From positions 74,026 to 138,025 of the forward strand of contig CAKQSE010000002.1 of assembly GCA_934272785.1 (NCBI GenBank): a stretch of 64,000 bases of DNA, in the 5' to 3' direction. The position numbers and the translations under genes are program-made. The notes under the pieces were generated by a model. The model was not told the DNA's origin. It made no database searches and saw only the letters and a program-made list of their open reading frames with translations. Shown one piece after another: positions 1 to 8,294 of the stretch; position 1 is the stretch's first letter, and each line of letters opens with the position of its first letter. This DNA is from an uncultured Alphaproteobacteria bacterium (GTDB lineage: Bacteria; Pseudomonadota; Alphaproteobacteria; Rs-D84).

Positions 1-2
1 AT

Positions 3-362
3 GCGTCCGTCGCCGCGGACTATATCACCGCATGGCAATCACCCACCGCAGACAACGGTTATACCTGGTATCGCAAATACAAAAGCGGCTGGGTTGAACA
101 AGGGGGAATTCATAGTGTTGGGAAATTAAACGATGGCGCGGCGACATCTGGCACAATTGCGCCACACATACAGATGGCAGACAGCGCGTATTATGTCAAC
201 CTGATTCCAACCAGTCCAACCAATTATAATCGTCTGTTTGCAAACCTGGGACCACGTACCAAAAATGAATTTTATTTCGGTGTTCGTAATATTGGTGGCA
301 CCACATCAGATATTTCTGTATGTTGGCGTGTATCTGGATTTACTGCAACCCCAGGTTCATAG
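3..362 (+). CDS. C-terminal part of a tail-fibre-like surface protein (5' end outside window)
   Basis: The frame is open from base 3 to a TAG at 360-362, giving about 119 residues of a longer protein. It contains WYRKYKSGWVEQGG and, further on, DSAYYVNLIP. A tryptophan/tyrosine-rich WYR-x-W-x-EQGG stretch followed by a Y-Y-V strand is typical of C-terminal domains of phage tail fibres and related adhesins, which trimerise and bind surface glycans. No membrane segment is visible in the part present. The last 23 bases overlap the end of the convergent glycosyltransferase. It may be a prophage fibre or a host adhesin; the N-terminus is needed to decide. Confidence 0.5.
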   Translation, partial: ASVAADYITAWQSPTADNGYTWYRKYKSGWVEQGGIHSVGKLNDGAATSGTIAPHIQMADSAYYVNLIPTSPTNYNRLFANLGPRTKNEFYFGVRNIGGTTSDISVCWRVSGFTATPGS

Positions 363-1782
363 CAATAGCGGGATATTCATTGATTACATTGGCAATGGCG
401 GTGTTATTTGGATTTGTTGTCGCGCTGTTTATCGTGTTCCATAAACCAACCGATTGAACCGCAGTGACCGTCCGTTCATGCAGGTTATATCCAAAACGTG
501 TAACCGATATTTTTCGTTTATTTAACACGGCCATTGCCCAAAACCAAACATCATCTTGATTTGGACACAGTTTCATAAACTTTTGATTATTTAATACATC
601 TGGATGTAATGATTTTGGCGGATAGAGAACTCCACCAACGCCACAGAAAAAGTTTTTATATCCATGCCGTCGCGGCATCAGGCGTTTTTCCGACAACTGC
701 CACTCTGGATAGGGTGCGATTGAACTATCTTCTATTTTTATTGTTCTTATACGATTCGCACATACATCTTTTGGGTGCCGCGCATGACAACGCAATAACT
801 GCGACAGCATATTTTTCGGATACATAATATCGTCATCAACTGTGATGATATTCGCGTGTGAGAAATCTGCCAACGCATGAACTAATTTATTATATGATTT
901 GAAATTTTCAGAAACAAACCTAATCTCAAATACAGAATTTTTTGTCAGGGCGTCCAACTGTGGTGGCACGATACGATTTGGGAATTCAACCAACGATAAA
1001 TACAAAACTATTTTGTCTGGTTTAACCGACTGGTTCAATAATGAATTTATAACATTATGCACCTGGTGAATTCGTGCCGGAAATGTTGTAAGCGATATAA
1101 TATTTTGTTGTTTTGGGACAACATGCACGCAATGTTTAATTATCTTTGACATAGTTTTTATATAATATTCTGGCGAAGTATTACTAACCTCTTTATATAA
1201 ATTACAATTAGAAACCCATGTAACATCATCGGCAACGCGTTTGTATACTGGCGATGAATTTCGTGGCAAAGTATTATTATGCCCGTCAACAACCAACAGC
1301 GAGATATTTGCAGGAAATTTTTTGTTTAATTCCGCAACTTTATTTATTATTGTTTCCCTATCCCCACCCAGTGGAAACAGACTGCTTGAATAAACAAGCA
1401 AGATTTTCTTTTTCTGTTCTGACAAAACATCAAGAAATCGTTTTATACGACGATTATATTTTTCTGCGACCCATTCAAATTTCGCATCAAAATCATCCTG
1501 GTAGGCATCAAATTCATGACGAAATTGTAAATTAGTGCGCGTATTTACGTATAGATATTTTCCGTCTTCTGACATCTGAATAAAATCAGATTTACAAAAG
1601 AAATCCTTAAAATTGTTCAAAATCAAATTTATCCTGTCAACCAATCCACCACCAGCACCATGATTTGATATGTCGCACCAGTCAAACGGCGATGAAAAAT
1701 TACGTACCCCAAGATATATTAGTGATTGCGCAATAAAACATTTTTCACCAATTGAAATAATTTCATCGTATCTGCACTTCAT
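340..1782 (-). CDS. DUF1796-like domain fused to a glycosyltransferase
   Basis: 480 residues. The N-terminal ~200 residues begin with ISIGEKCFIAQSL and continue with a SPFDW motif, the hallmark of DUF1796, a putative papain-like cysteine peptidase fold often found beside glycosyltransferases. The C-terminal ~250 residues start at about residue 227 (NIISLTTFPARIHQV) and contain a VDDD metal/nucleotide-sugar motif near residue 315, indicating a GT-A-type glycosyltransferase. It is last in a three-gene operon with two GT2 genes, 4 bp after the preceding stop, so a role in surface polysaccharide or glycoprotein modification is inferred. Base composition is more AT-rich than the housekeeping genes, suggesting acquisition. 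The acceptor cannot be read from sequence. Confidence 0.7.
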   Translation of the reverse strand: MKCRYDEIISIGEKCFIAQSLIYLGVRNFSSPFDWCDISNHGAGGGLVDRINLILNNFKDFFCKSDFIQMSEDGKYLYVNTRTNLQFRHEFDAYQDDFDAKFEWVAEKYNRRIKRFLDVLSEQKKKILLVYSSSLFPLGGDRETIINKVAELNKKFPANISLLVVDGHNNTLPRNSSPVYKRVADDVTWVSNCNLYKEVSNTSPEYYIKTMSKIIKHCVHVVPKQQNIISLTTFPARIHQVHNVINSLLNQSVKPDKIVLYLSLVEFPNRIVPPQLDALTKNSVFEIRFVSENFKSYNKLVHALADFSHANIITVDDDIMYPKNMLSQLLRCHARHPKDVCANRIRTIKIEDSSIAPYPEWQLSEKRLMPRRHGYKNFFCGVGGVLYPPKSLHPDVLNNQKFMKLCPNQDDVWFWAMAVLNKRKISVTRFGYNLHERTVTAVQSVGLWNTINSATTNPNNTAIANVINEYPAIAMNLGLQ

Positions 1783-1786
1783 TGCA

Positions 1787-2884
1787 CTAACCTCTTATTT
1801 TTAATAGCAAAACATAGTTAAATAAAAATAACTTGTTCGTTTTAGTCAATCTGGCCAATGGAATAAAATCAAACAGTTTTACATCTGTGTAATTTTTCAA
1901 TTTTCTAATCAAAACAACAGGTAAAAATCCAAATAGATAAAGGTGCTTTTTGCGCATAACTATAAAGTTATCATAATCATTATTATGAATAAACTTATAC
2001 CCATCATGACCAAATCTGGCCACCAGTTGTTTTCGCAAACCGTATCTGCGGTGAATATCAACTACAAAATCAAAAAATTTTTTTCTGTCACCGTCTGATT
2101 CAAAATCTTTTCGTATCTCGTATGCAACATGCGATAAAACGTGTGCATCAACAAATTGTTCAAAATCTTTGCGCGTCAGCGATGCTTTTTCTATTAAATT
2201 CATATTTATGCAAAACGCATTGAATTTTGATTCCGCCTTGTAATGTTGCAAATATTGCGAATCCAGCGAACCAGGACACTGATAAAAATAGTGATAATAT
2301 GTATTGTAAACCAAATAGAACTGTTTAACAGCCAAACCTACCATTGTTAGGAATACACTATCTTGGGCCGTGCGGATATTCGCCGGGAACATTATGTTAT
2401 TTTGTTCCAGGAATTTTTTACTGTATATCGCGGACCAAAACGAATTTGAAAACGCCGTCACATGTTGAGATATAGCATTTTTTTGTGTATCACCATAGGT
2501 AACAGTGCCCAGATTATCTGTTACACACACGTTTCCTTTGACAACATCTGAACGGCTGGCAATTCCCGCCGTATATAACCGCCCGTAAAAATCCAGATCT
2601 ACATAATCATCGGGGTCAACAAAGCCAATATATTCGCCCTGTGCAATTTTCATACCATTATTTCGCGCCACCGCGACACCCATATTTACATCATGCGCAA
2701 TCAGGCGCACACGCCCGTCACGGTTGGCATATTGCTTGATGATATCCAGTGTTCCATCCGTAGACTTATCATCAATGCATATAATTTCTATGTCCTGTAA
2801 TGTCTGGGATATCAAACTGTCCAAACAACGCGTAACATATTTTTCAACATTATAGCACGGAACAATAACTGATATTTTTGGCAC
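1787..2884 (-). CDS. GT2 family glycosyltransferase
   Basis: 365 residues, starting MPKISVIVPCYNVEKY, the classic first strand of a GT-A fold family 2 glycosyltransferase. Visible motifs are DDKSTDGT near residue 38 and DPDD near residue 90, which bind the nucleotide sugar and metal. The C-terminal ~100 residues are basic and aromatic (KLFDFIPLARL), similar to tails of capsule and LPS glycosyltransferases. It lies 2 bp after the paralogue at 2887-3993, with which it shares nearly the same first 16 residues and tail, so the two arose by tandem duplication. Cytoplasmic action on a lipid-linked surface glycan is inferred; sugar specificity is unknown. Confidence 0.85.
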   Translation of the reverse strand: MPKISVIVPCYNVEKYVTRCLDSLISQTLQDIEIICIDDKSTDGTLDIIKQYANRDGRVRLIAHDVNMGVAVARNNGMKIAQGEYIGFVDPDDYVDLDFYGRLYTAGIASRSDVVKGNVCVTDNLGTVTYGDTQKNAISQHVTAFSNSFWSAIYSKKFLEQNNIMFPANIRTAQDSVFLTMVGLAVKQFYLVYNTYYHYFYQCPGSLDSQYLQHYKAESKFNAFCINMNLIEKASLTRKDFEQFVDAHVLSHVAYEIRKDFESDGDRKKFFDFVVDIHRRYGLRKQLVARFGHDGYKFIHNNDYDNFIVMRKKHLYLFGFLPVVLIRKLKNYTDVKLFDFIPLARLTKTNKLFLFNYVLLLKIRG

Positions 2885-2886
2885 TC

Positions 2887-3993
2887 TTATTCCTTTATTT
2901 TAAATACCGGCAATATCCCCAGCAGGCAGAACATGCGAGAATGACTGTCGTGATAAACTCTGAACAATAAAAAAACATCAAACAATTTAACATCTGTGTA
3001 TAAACGATGGCAAGATACGCGTATCAACGGCAAAAATCCGAATATATAAATACGTTTCCTGCCCAAAGCACTTTTCGTATATCTGTTATAGGCTTGTTTA
3101 TTAAATTTCCGCAAAATTCGCAACAATTGTTTGGCCGGGACAAAATCATTTGGTATATCATCACATAACATGCTTGTAACTTCGCCCACTACATCACACA
3201 ATTTCTTGGAAGCTTTTTTTGATAAACAGCCCGCAAAATCATTCGTATGTCTGGCAATATTTTTATATAAATCCCACATATCATTTTCACGTGCTAGACA
3301 CATGCAGTCATGTATTCCACAGAAAGTATCTATCAAGACACGATCTGTATATTTTACGGATTTATAGTTTACACGATACACATATGTCGCACGTCTTAAG
3401 GCATAAAATTGTCCCGCCAGACACATCGCCTTCACAAAAAACACAGGATCTTCTTGGCGAACATAGGCGGGAAAAAGAATTTTATTATCAATTAGCCATT
3501 GTCTATCGTAGATAAATCTTGTAAAACCATAATCATATGGCCAGTCTTTATAAGACATTAGCCCATTTTTCATGAAACGAACGTTCTCTGCTGAATTTGA
3601 TATAAAGTCTGTTGCATCCGAATTGCAAAACAGGATAGTTCCACCGCATATTTTCACTTTGTTCTTCTTAGCGGCAGTGTACATATCATACAATACATCA
3701 TTATCTGGCAGGAAATCGTCACCATCAATAAAAGCAACGTAATCACCACTTGCACGCTCTAGTGCCAAATTACGTGCAACTGAAACCCCTCTATTCTCTT
3801 GCTGAGCAATTACACATATCCGTGCATCAAATGCTTGCAAATTATTTAAAATCCGTAAGGTGCCATCAGACGAATGATCATCAACGCAAATTATTTCAAT
3901 ATCTTGCAGTACTTGCTGGCGCACACTATCAATGCATCGTGCAATGTATTTTTCAACATTATAGCACGGAACAATAACTGATATTTTCGGCAC
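2887..3993 (-). CDS. GT2 family glycosyltransferase, first gene of the glycan operon
   Basis: 368 residues with MPKISVIVPCYNVEKY at the start, DDHSSDGT near residue 38 and DGDD near residue 90, the usual GT2 donor and metal motifs. The start is a GTG at 3993 preceded by AGAGGAAA. The C-terminal segment (YTDVKLFDVF) resembles that of the next gene, supporting tandem duplication. Upstream lies a roughly 400-bp leader with an intrinsic terminator-like hairpin, so the operon may be regulated by attenuation. Function inferred: addition of sugars to a surface polysaccharide. Confidence 0.85.
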   Translation of the reverse strand: MPKISVIVPCYNVEKYIARCIDSVRQQVLQDIEIICVDDHSSDGTLRILNNLQAFDARICVIAQQENRGVSVARNLALERASGDYVAFIDGDDFLPDNDVLYDMYTAAKKNKVKICGGTILFCNSDATDFISNSAENVRFMKNGLMSYKDWPYDYGFTRFIYDRQWLIDNKILFPAYVRQEDPVFFVKAMCLAGQFYALRRATYVYRVNYKSVKYTDRVLIDTFCGIHDCMCLARENDMWDLYKNIARHTNDFAGCLSKKASKKLCDVVGEVTSMLCDDIPNDFVPAKQLLRILRKFNKQAYNRYTKSALGRKRIYIFGFLPLIRVSCHRLYTDVKLFDVFLLFRVYHDSHSRMFCLLGILPVFKIKE

Positions 3994-4011
3994 GGCGTTT
4001 CCTCTTTATTC

Positions 4012-4330
4012 TGGGGGCGGGGTTCAAACAACTGGGGAAATCCCAGCCCCGTGTGCCTTCGATATATAACACACGCACCCGCCCATTCATGGGAATAAGG
4101 TCGAACATCGCGTGGTAAAAGAAAACCGCCAATTAAATTGAGCGGTCGGGAAGTTAGAAACGTCATAATAGGTTGATGACCCCATTGGCCTTTGGGTGAC
4201 CCCTGTGGTATAGCCAGCGGCTTCCCGACCAAGATGTCGGGATATTACAGTGCGAAAGGCACCTGTGTTTTTACGATGCTTTCGCACCGACCTATTGCTG
4301 GGAGTTTCTACGTCCCGAACTTCAATTACC
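4012..4330 (-). promoter_or_regulatory. Structured leader with possible attenuator upstream of the glycosyltransferase operon
   Basis: No convincing gene lies here. Read on the minus strand, the order is: hairpin GTGCGAAAG/CTTTCGCAC (about 4290-4251); TCCCGAC (4242-4236); GGTCGGGAAG (4230-4221); CTTCCCGACC (4153-4144); then a hairpin ACCGC/GCGGT (4146-4125) followed by TTTTCTTTTAC. GGTCGGGAAG can pair with the upstream TCCCGAC or, over 10 bp, with the downstream CTTCCCGACC. The latter takes 3 nt of the terminator stem, so the two folds compete. This is the logic of a riboswitch or attenuator. It matches no riboswitch consensus I know. Confidence 0.45.
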
Positions 4331-4407
4331 GTTGAAATTCAGTTACGATTTTAAGGGCATTGCCCCAGATTGTAAAGGGAAAAAATTCACAGCCGGACAA
4401 ATTATCC

Positions 4408-5196
4408 CTAGAACGCATATGGTTTTGCCATAAAATGCTCGCGCGCCTGTTGGACATTTTTGGCCGCGTCGGACGCATTGCGACCGTTATCCACCAAATC
4501 CAGCGATCCATAATACGCCGTCATCATCGGGTCATATGCGTTTGTTGTGGAAATCCATTTGTCGGTCCCGGAATTAGGCGCGCCGTATTTATCCAGAACA
4601 TTTTGCCAAAACGCCAAGATTTTCTTTTGACGCTGGTTTTCAAATTTGTCCGCCGCCCCTTCCAGTTCGTTCACGTCATTATTATACACAACGCGCCACA
4701 CGACGTTATCGGTTGCGTTACTGGTAAAATACACCGTGATTGTTTCGCCTGTATTTTCCCGCACCAGATGCAATTCCGACGCATACATCAATCCACGATT
4801 ACGCGCCAGACTGTTTATACACTTGGTCAATTCGGCGGGAATAACCGTGCCATTTTGACGGCATTCATAATCCAGGTTGTATTTCCAATCCTGGGCAATG
4901 GAATAAATTATACTGTGTTCCTTGCGCGGGGCATACAGACCGCGTGTCTTGAAAAACAGCGTCTGGACATCATCAAATTGCATGCCCAGCATAATGCCTG
5001 CGATATCAAAATTTGACACCGCCGCCGGTGTTGCGCCGGTATTCAGCGCGACCGATGATACATTGATATCATCGCCCCCAGAATCGGTAACAACAAAATT
5101 TTCAAAATCCATTGGATCGACATCGCCCGACACATCCGCGGCAAATGCCGGGGACGCCATGCACAAAATCATAAAAAATCCAAAAATTCGTTTCAT
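4408..5196 (-). CDS. Secreted protein of unknown function in the VirB8-like operon
   Basis: 262 residues. The start at 5196 was chosen because it gives a clean signal peptide (MKRIFGFFMILCMASPAFA) with cleavage after AFA; longer in-frame extensions run into the upstream gene. The mature protein is acidic at first, then mixed alpha/beta, with two cysteines around residues 110-130 that could form a periplasmic disulfide. I do not recognise the family. It is the last gene of an operon with two VirB8-like proteins and a small lipoprotein (19 bp from the preceding gene), so a periplasmic accessory role in type IV secretion is a reasonable inference, not shown by sequence. Confidence 0.6.
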   Translation of the reverse strand: MKRIFGFFMILCMASPAFAADVSGDVDPMDFENFVVTDSGGDDINVSSVALNTGATPAAVSNFDIAGIMLGMQFDDVQTLFFKTRGLYAPRKEHSIIYSIAQDWKYNLDYECRQNGTVIPAELTKCINSLARNRGLMYASELHLVRENTGETITVYFTSNATDNVVWRVVYNNDVNELEGAADKFENQRQKKILAFWQNVLDKYGAPNSGTDKWISTTNAYDPMMTAYYGSLDLVDNGRNASDAAKNVQQAREHFMAKPYAF

Positions 5197-5215
5197 CTGT
5201 CGCCCCAATGTATGG

Positions 5216-5857
5216 TTATTTAAGAACAACCTCTTGCACCATGAATTTAAAAAATCCCGCGGGGTCACCGCCCTCTTCCAAATAACGATGCAGACCGTAT
5301 TCCTCAATACTGTCACGGATTCCTGGTTCATATCTAACCTTTAAGAAAACAGTTCCCGTGGTAACGACCGGCCCGGTTGCCAAATTGTTTGGTGTCTGCC
5401 ACGTCCGCAATTCATAGTCGGCGCGCCAATAATCCCCATCGCCCGGACGTGTAATATCGCCCACAACGGTTGCAGTGCGCATTATGCCCTTGGTCGCCAT
5501 ATTTTGAATTTCGGGTGCAACGTTTGCCTGCCAATCACGAAATACCGACTGTGATGATGTGCGGGCCAACATATTGTTTGATGTGCCACGTCCATCGGTA
5601 TAATCACCACCAGGCAAAACGCCAAAATATTCGGCGACATATCGCGTAATCAGCATATCAATCAAACGCGTATCGCCAATTTCAGACAACGTTTCCAATT
5701 CGCCGGGCCGCTCGGTTGACAGATTGTTCGGACGAAAGAAATACGTATCCACCGTGCGTTTTTCGCCGGCATCATATATCGCACCGGTCAAGAATATTGC
5801 GCCAAACACCAGCACAAGTAACAGCAATCCGGCAAAAAACATCAATATCTTTTTCAT
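5216..5857 (-). CDS. VirB8-like inner-membrane protein (second copy)
   Basis: 213 residues: a short cytoplasmic start (MKKI), one strongly hydrophobic segment at residues 4-28, and a periplasmic domain of about 180 residues containing paired aromatic strands (YWRADYELRTW, FLKVRYEP) as in the NTF2-like fold of VirB8. The start codon overlaps the stop of the preceding VirB8-like gene by one base (TGATG), indicating translational coupling. VirB8 proteins form the inner-membrane periplasmic scaffold of type IV secretion systems. Similarity is at the level of architecture and context, so the family call is moderate. Two divergent VirB8 copies are known in Rickettsiales. Confidence 0.55.
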   Translation of the reverse strand: MKKILMFFAGLLLLVLVFGAIFLTGAIYDAGEKRTVDTYFFRPNNLSTERPGELETLSEIGDTRLIDMLITRYVAEYFGVLPGGDYTDGRGTSNNMLARTSSQSVFRDWQANVAPEIQNMATKGIMRTATVVGDITRPGDGDYWRADYELRTWQTPNNLATGPVVTTGTVFLKVRYEPGIRDSIEEYGLHRYLEEGGDPAGFFKFMVQEVVLK

Positions 5858-6552
5858 CAGTTCAATCTGTATGCGTTAAAGTCCGTTATGTAATACCCCA
5901 ACGTGCGCGGATACGATTTCGTGTCGCGTCCCACACGCATAAATGCGATTATCTGCATAGATGGCGTCACGTTCCCAGAAATTGTTGCACGCACGCGCCA
6001 CATACCGCCGTTATCACCAACCGCGCCGACGGGTTCAATCTGTAACGACGATGCGTCCAGATTCAGGCGTCCCGACGCGGCGGCAATTTCCTGCCATGTG
6101 GGAACAACGTCATTTGTAAATCTGTTAAATACGGTGTCATTTGTCGCGCAATATATCGCGCAAACGCCATCGGCGCGCGCGGGCGCGTTTTCAGACATGC
6201 ACACCTGGCCCCGGTCACACGTTTGCCACAGTGCCTGGTTTTCGGCATCATCGCCAACGGTGAACCAATCACGTGTGAAATTTGCGACAACCGATTCCTG
6301 CATCGTGCGTGATGCACTGTATTGCATTGTGCCGTGCGAATGCCCAACCACCGACCACGTGCCGGTCACACTGTCCACCGATATGATAAACGGGTCAACG
6401 GTCGCACTGCGCGATGTCCAAATCAACAGACCACACACGCATATGATTACAAAGAACAACGCCGACACCAAAATAGACACAGCGCGGGAAACGGCAATGC
6501 GCTTTCCCGCTGGGAATGCCGGTGTGTCAAAATTACTTGGATAGTCCAACAA
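5857..6552 (-). CDS. VirB8-like type IV secretion protein
   Basis: 231 residues: an N-terminal cytoplasmic tail of ~24 residues, a transmembrane helix at about residues 25-47 (SILVSALFFVIICVCGLLIW), then a periplasmic domain with a VDPFIISVD strand, an NFTRDWF helix and a C-terminal YYITDFN strand, consistent with VirB8. Four cysteines at roughly residues 111-135 could form disulfides. It follows a VirB7-sized lipoprotein and is coupled to a second VirB8-like gene, an order typical of type IV secretion loci. Role inferred: assembly of the inner-membrane part of the channel. Other Vir genes are not adjacent, except virB11 about 21 kb away. Confidence 0.65.
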   Translation of the reverse strand: MLDYPSNFDTPAFPAGKRIAVSRAVSILVSALFFVIICVCGLLIWTSRSATVDPFIISVDSVTGTWSVVGHSHGTMQYSASRTMQESVVANFTRDWFTVGDDAENQALWQTCDRGQVCMSENAPARADGVCAIYCATNDTVFNRFTNDVVPTWQEIAAASGRLNLDASSLQIEPVGAVGDNGGMWRVRATISGNVTPSMQIIAFMRVGRDTKSYPRTLGYYITDFNAYRLN

Positions 6553-6582
6553 AATCCCCCCACATGAATTTATTGGTGGATT

Positions 6583-6729
6583 TTACGCCTGGAACACCAT
6601 GATACAGGCGCACGGACTCAGTTTCAATTCGTTGTTGTCATAACCGACACCGACCGGTTCGCGGTCATACACCTGGCCACAACCGGCCAATGCCAACGCA
6701 ACAAAGAACGCCAGAAATACTTTCTTCAT
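6583..6729 (-). CDS. Small lipoprotein, VirB7-sized
   Basis: 48 residues beginning MKKVFLAFFVALALAGC, a textbook lipoprotein signal peptide with lipobox LAGC and acylated Cys17. The mature part is only 32 residues (GQVYDREPVG onward) and has two more cysteines near the end. Position directly before two VirB8-like genes, size and lipidation match VirB7, the outer-membrane lipoprotein that stabilises VirB9. There is not enough sequence to prove homology, and many unrelated small lipoproteins look similar. Confidence 0.6.
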   Translation of the reverse strand: MKKVFLAFFVALALAGCGQVYDREPVGVGYDNNELKLSPCACIMVFQA

Positions 6730-6878
6730 GATTTTTCCCCTCTTTGCTTTCAATTCTTGGTCAAATTATAAGAAAATTCACGCGTCCCGGTCAAGGATAA
6801 AAACACGACGCCTGCCCGCCCCCGCGCATGATTTTTATTTCTTGGCGTTTATTGAATTTGATTGTTATAATAATGGGT

Positions 6879-7220
6879 ATGAATTCATATGAATCTGGGT
6901 TGTTTGCCGAATTTTGGGCGCGCATGTATTTGCGCATACATGGATACCGTATTCTGCGGTCGCGATATGTTACCGGACGCAATACGGGCCGCGCAGAAAT
7001 TGATATTATTGCCCGGCGCGGCAAAACCATCGTTTTCATAGAGGTTAAACGTCGTCCGACCATCGCCGCCGGTTGGGACGCAATTACGCACGCCCAGGCG
7101 GCACGCCTGCGTCGCAGTGCAGAAACATTTCTGGCGCGGGAATTTCCGGGATTTGACGCGCGTTTTGACGTGATAATTGTGTGCGGTCTGCGCATACATC
7201 ACGCACGTGGCGCAATATAA
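6879..7220 (+). CDS. yraN: YraN/UPF0102 family nuclease-fold protein
   Basis: 113 residues from the ATG at 6879, starting MNSYESGLFAEFWARMYLR. The signature is present: G-x2-AE at the N-terminus, then RAEIDIIARRG with the E-x-D and the FIEVKRR strand, the restriction-endonuclease-like core of UPF0102. Family members are about 110-130 residues; their role is proposed in DNA recombination or repair. An in-frame ATG at 6873 exists, but an extended -10 (TATAAT, 6866-6871) ends 7 nt before 6879, so a leaderless transcript beginning at 6879 is preferred. Confidence 0.85.
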   Translation: MNSYESGLFAEFWARMYLRIHGYRILRSRYVTGRNTGRAEIDIIARRGKTIVFIEVKRRPTIAAGWDAITHAQAARLRRSAETFLAREFPGFDARFDVIIVCGLRIHHARGAI

Positions 7221-7284
7221 ATACTTGCATTTGGGAATTTGGTCCTGTATAATTCGACCAGACTTTTTGATAAAAGGAGAAAAC

Positions 7285-7428
7285 ATGAAAAAAGTTATGT
7301 TGGCATTGTTTGCCGTTATGACATTGGCTGCCTGCACGGGTTCTTACAAATCGGGTAACTGCGAATACGATTTCTTGCTGCACAAAGATATTTCTATCTC
7401 CAAATTGATTGGCAGCTGCGGCAAATAA
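7285..7428 (+). CDS. Small lipoprotein of unknown function
   Basis: 47 residues, MKKVMLALFAVMTLAACTGS, with lipobox LAAC and acylated Cys17. The remaining 30 residues (SYKSGNCEYDFLLHKDISIS) contain two more cysteines. A good ribosome binding site (AAGGAG) lies 8 nt before the ATG, and a strong intrinsic terminator follows 12 nt after the stop, so this is a free-standing expressed gene. It resembles the entericidin-size class only in length. No function can be assigned. Confidence 0.7.
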   Translation: MKKVMLALFAVMTLAACTGSYKSGNCEYDFLLHKDISISKLIGSCGK

Positions 7429-7440
7429 TCAAAATGATAA

Positions 7441-7468
7441 AAAACGGGGCATCGCCCCGTTTTTTTTA
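7441..7468 (+). terminator. Intrinsic terminator after the small lipoprotein gene
   Basis: Perfect stem ACGGGGC/GCCCCGT with loop AT followed by eight T residues. Confidence 0.85.
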
Positions 7469-7470
7469 TT

Positions 7471-7802
7471 AGAGAGCAGAGTGTAGAGTGCAGAGAGCAA
7501 TGTCGCGCGCCATTGGCGCGCTTGTTTTTACCATCGCGGTCTAAGTTCCCCTCTGGCCAGAGGGGTGGCACGAAGTGCCGGGGTGTCGTTTTTCCAGAGA
7601 GCAGAGTGCAGAGAGCAATGTTTTTATTCCGTCACCCCGACGAAGGTCGGGGGCCATTGCCCCACGGGGACAACCAAAAGACCACCCCGTCCTGGCGGAC
7701 ACCCCGACCCGGGCCCCGCGGAATTGTTAAATTCCGTGGGTGGTTCCAGGAGGGGAACTTAGTCCGCAACGGACACACCCCCATTGCTCTCTACTCTCTA
7801 TT
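7471..7802. mobile_element. MITE-like repeat element, copy A
   Basis: A 332-bp non-coding stretch that starts with AGAGAGCAGAGTGTAGAGTG and ends with the inverse, ATTGCTCTCTACTCTC, so it has terminal inverted repeats. A further internal copy of AGAGAGCAGAGTGCAGAGAG lies at 7596-7615. Inside are a REP-type palindrome (CACCCCGACGAAGGTCGGGG, 7633-7652), an 8-9 bp palindrome around GTTCCCCTCTGGCCAGAGGG, and a block near 7709-7738 (GGAATTGTTAAATTCCGTGG) that recurs inverted at 39.47 kb with the same neighbouring palindrome. It sits between a terminator and the phage cassette and contains no transposase. Confidence 0.6.
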
Positions 7803-7827
7803 TTCTGGCGCGGCGCGCCAGAAAAAT

Positions 7828-8088
7828 TTACTTTATCACTGCGGTTTTTATCAGGGATACATCATCGCGAATCGTGTCCAGTTTTATCTGTAATTGCCCG
7901 ATGCCTGTTTCCAGTATCGTCGTGCGATTTTCCAGTGTTGTGATACGCGTGTCGGCGCGCTGGATATCCGCCAGGGACGAATCCTGGCGCGCAACCCAAT
8001 ATACCAGGCCACCAATAAACGCGATTAAAAACCAACTGTCGCGCAGGGTCGCAATCAGGCCACCCAAGGCACTTGTTTCCTGTTTCAT
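7828..8088 (-). CDS. Small phage membrane protein with coiled coil
   Basis: 86 residues: a hydrophobic segment at about residues 19-33 (WFLIAFIGGLVYWVA), then an alpha-helical region with heptad-like spacing (ITTLENRTTILETGI) up to the C-terminus. The start overlaps the stop of the Bbp19-like gene by 4 bases. Small single-pass proteins with a coiled coil at the end of a phage structural or lysis block are often holin or spanin components, but no specific family can be recognised. It is the last gene of the cassette on this side. Confidence 0.5.
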   Translation of the reverse strand: MKQETSALGGLIATLRDSWFLIAFIGGLVYWVARQDSSLADIQRADTRITTLENRTTILETGIGQLQIKLDTIRDDVSLIKTAVIK

Positions 8089-8279
8089 TTTCGCCCCCGT
8101 GATACCATATTTTCAATCATGTGCACCAACGCGCGCTGGGATTCCAGGCCGCGCAATTCGGCATCCGACGCATTTGGCCCCAGCACACGTTCAATCGTCA
8201 TCCGGCGCAGGTGTTGCAGCACCGCCGCACCCGACGCGGTTGAAAATGTGCGGGCATAGTTCTGGTCAATTTCGTTCAT
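8085..8279 (-). CDS. Bbp19-like small phage protein
   Basis: 64 residues with the pattern YARTFSTASGAAVLQHLRRM, then LGPNASDAELRGLESQRALV. The FST-x2-G-x-AVL-x-HLR motif followed by E-x-QRALV is the signature of the Bbp19-like domain, a small protein next to the head-tail connector in podovirus-like prophages. Its role is not established. It follows the connector gene by 15 bp. Confidence 0.65.
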   Translation of the reverse strand: MNEIDQNYARTFSTASGAAVLQHLRRMTIERVLGPNASDAELRGLESQRALVHMIENMVSRGRK

Positions 8280-8294
8280 AATTTTTCCCTATGG

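Noticed and set aside
4012..4330. tmRNA, SRP RNA or RNase P RNA in the gap before the glycosyltransferases
   Set aside because: None of the diagnostic motifs (tag reading frame, GGAAG/AGCA SRP loop, RNase P conserved regions) is present on either strand.
7471..7802. Possible CRISPR array from repeated AGAGAGCA units
   Set aside because: Repeats are short, irregularly spaced, partly inverted and without uniform spacers; no cas genes in the window.
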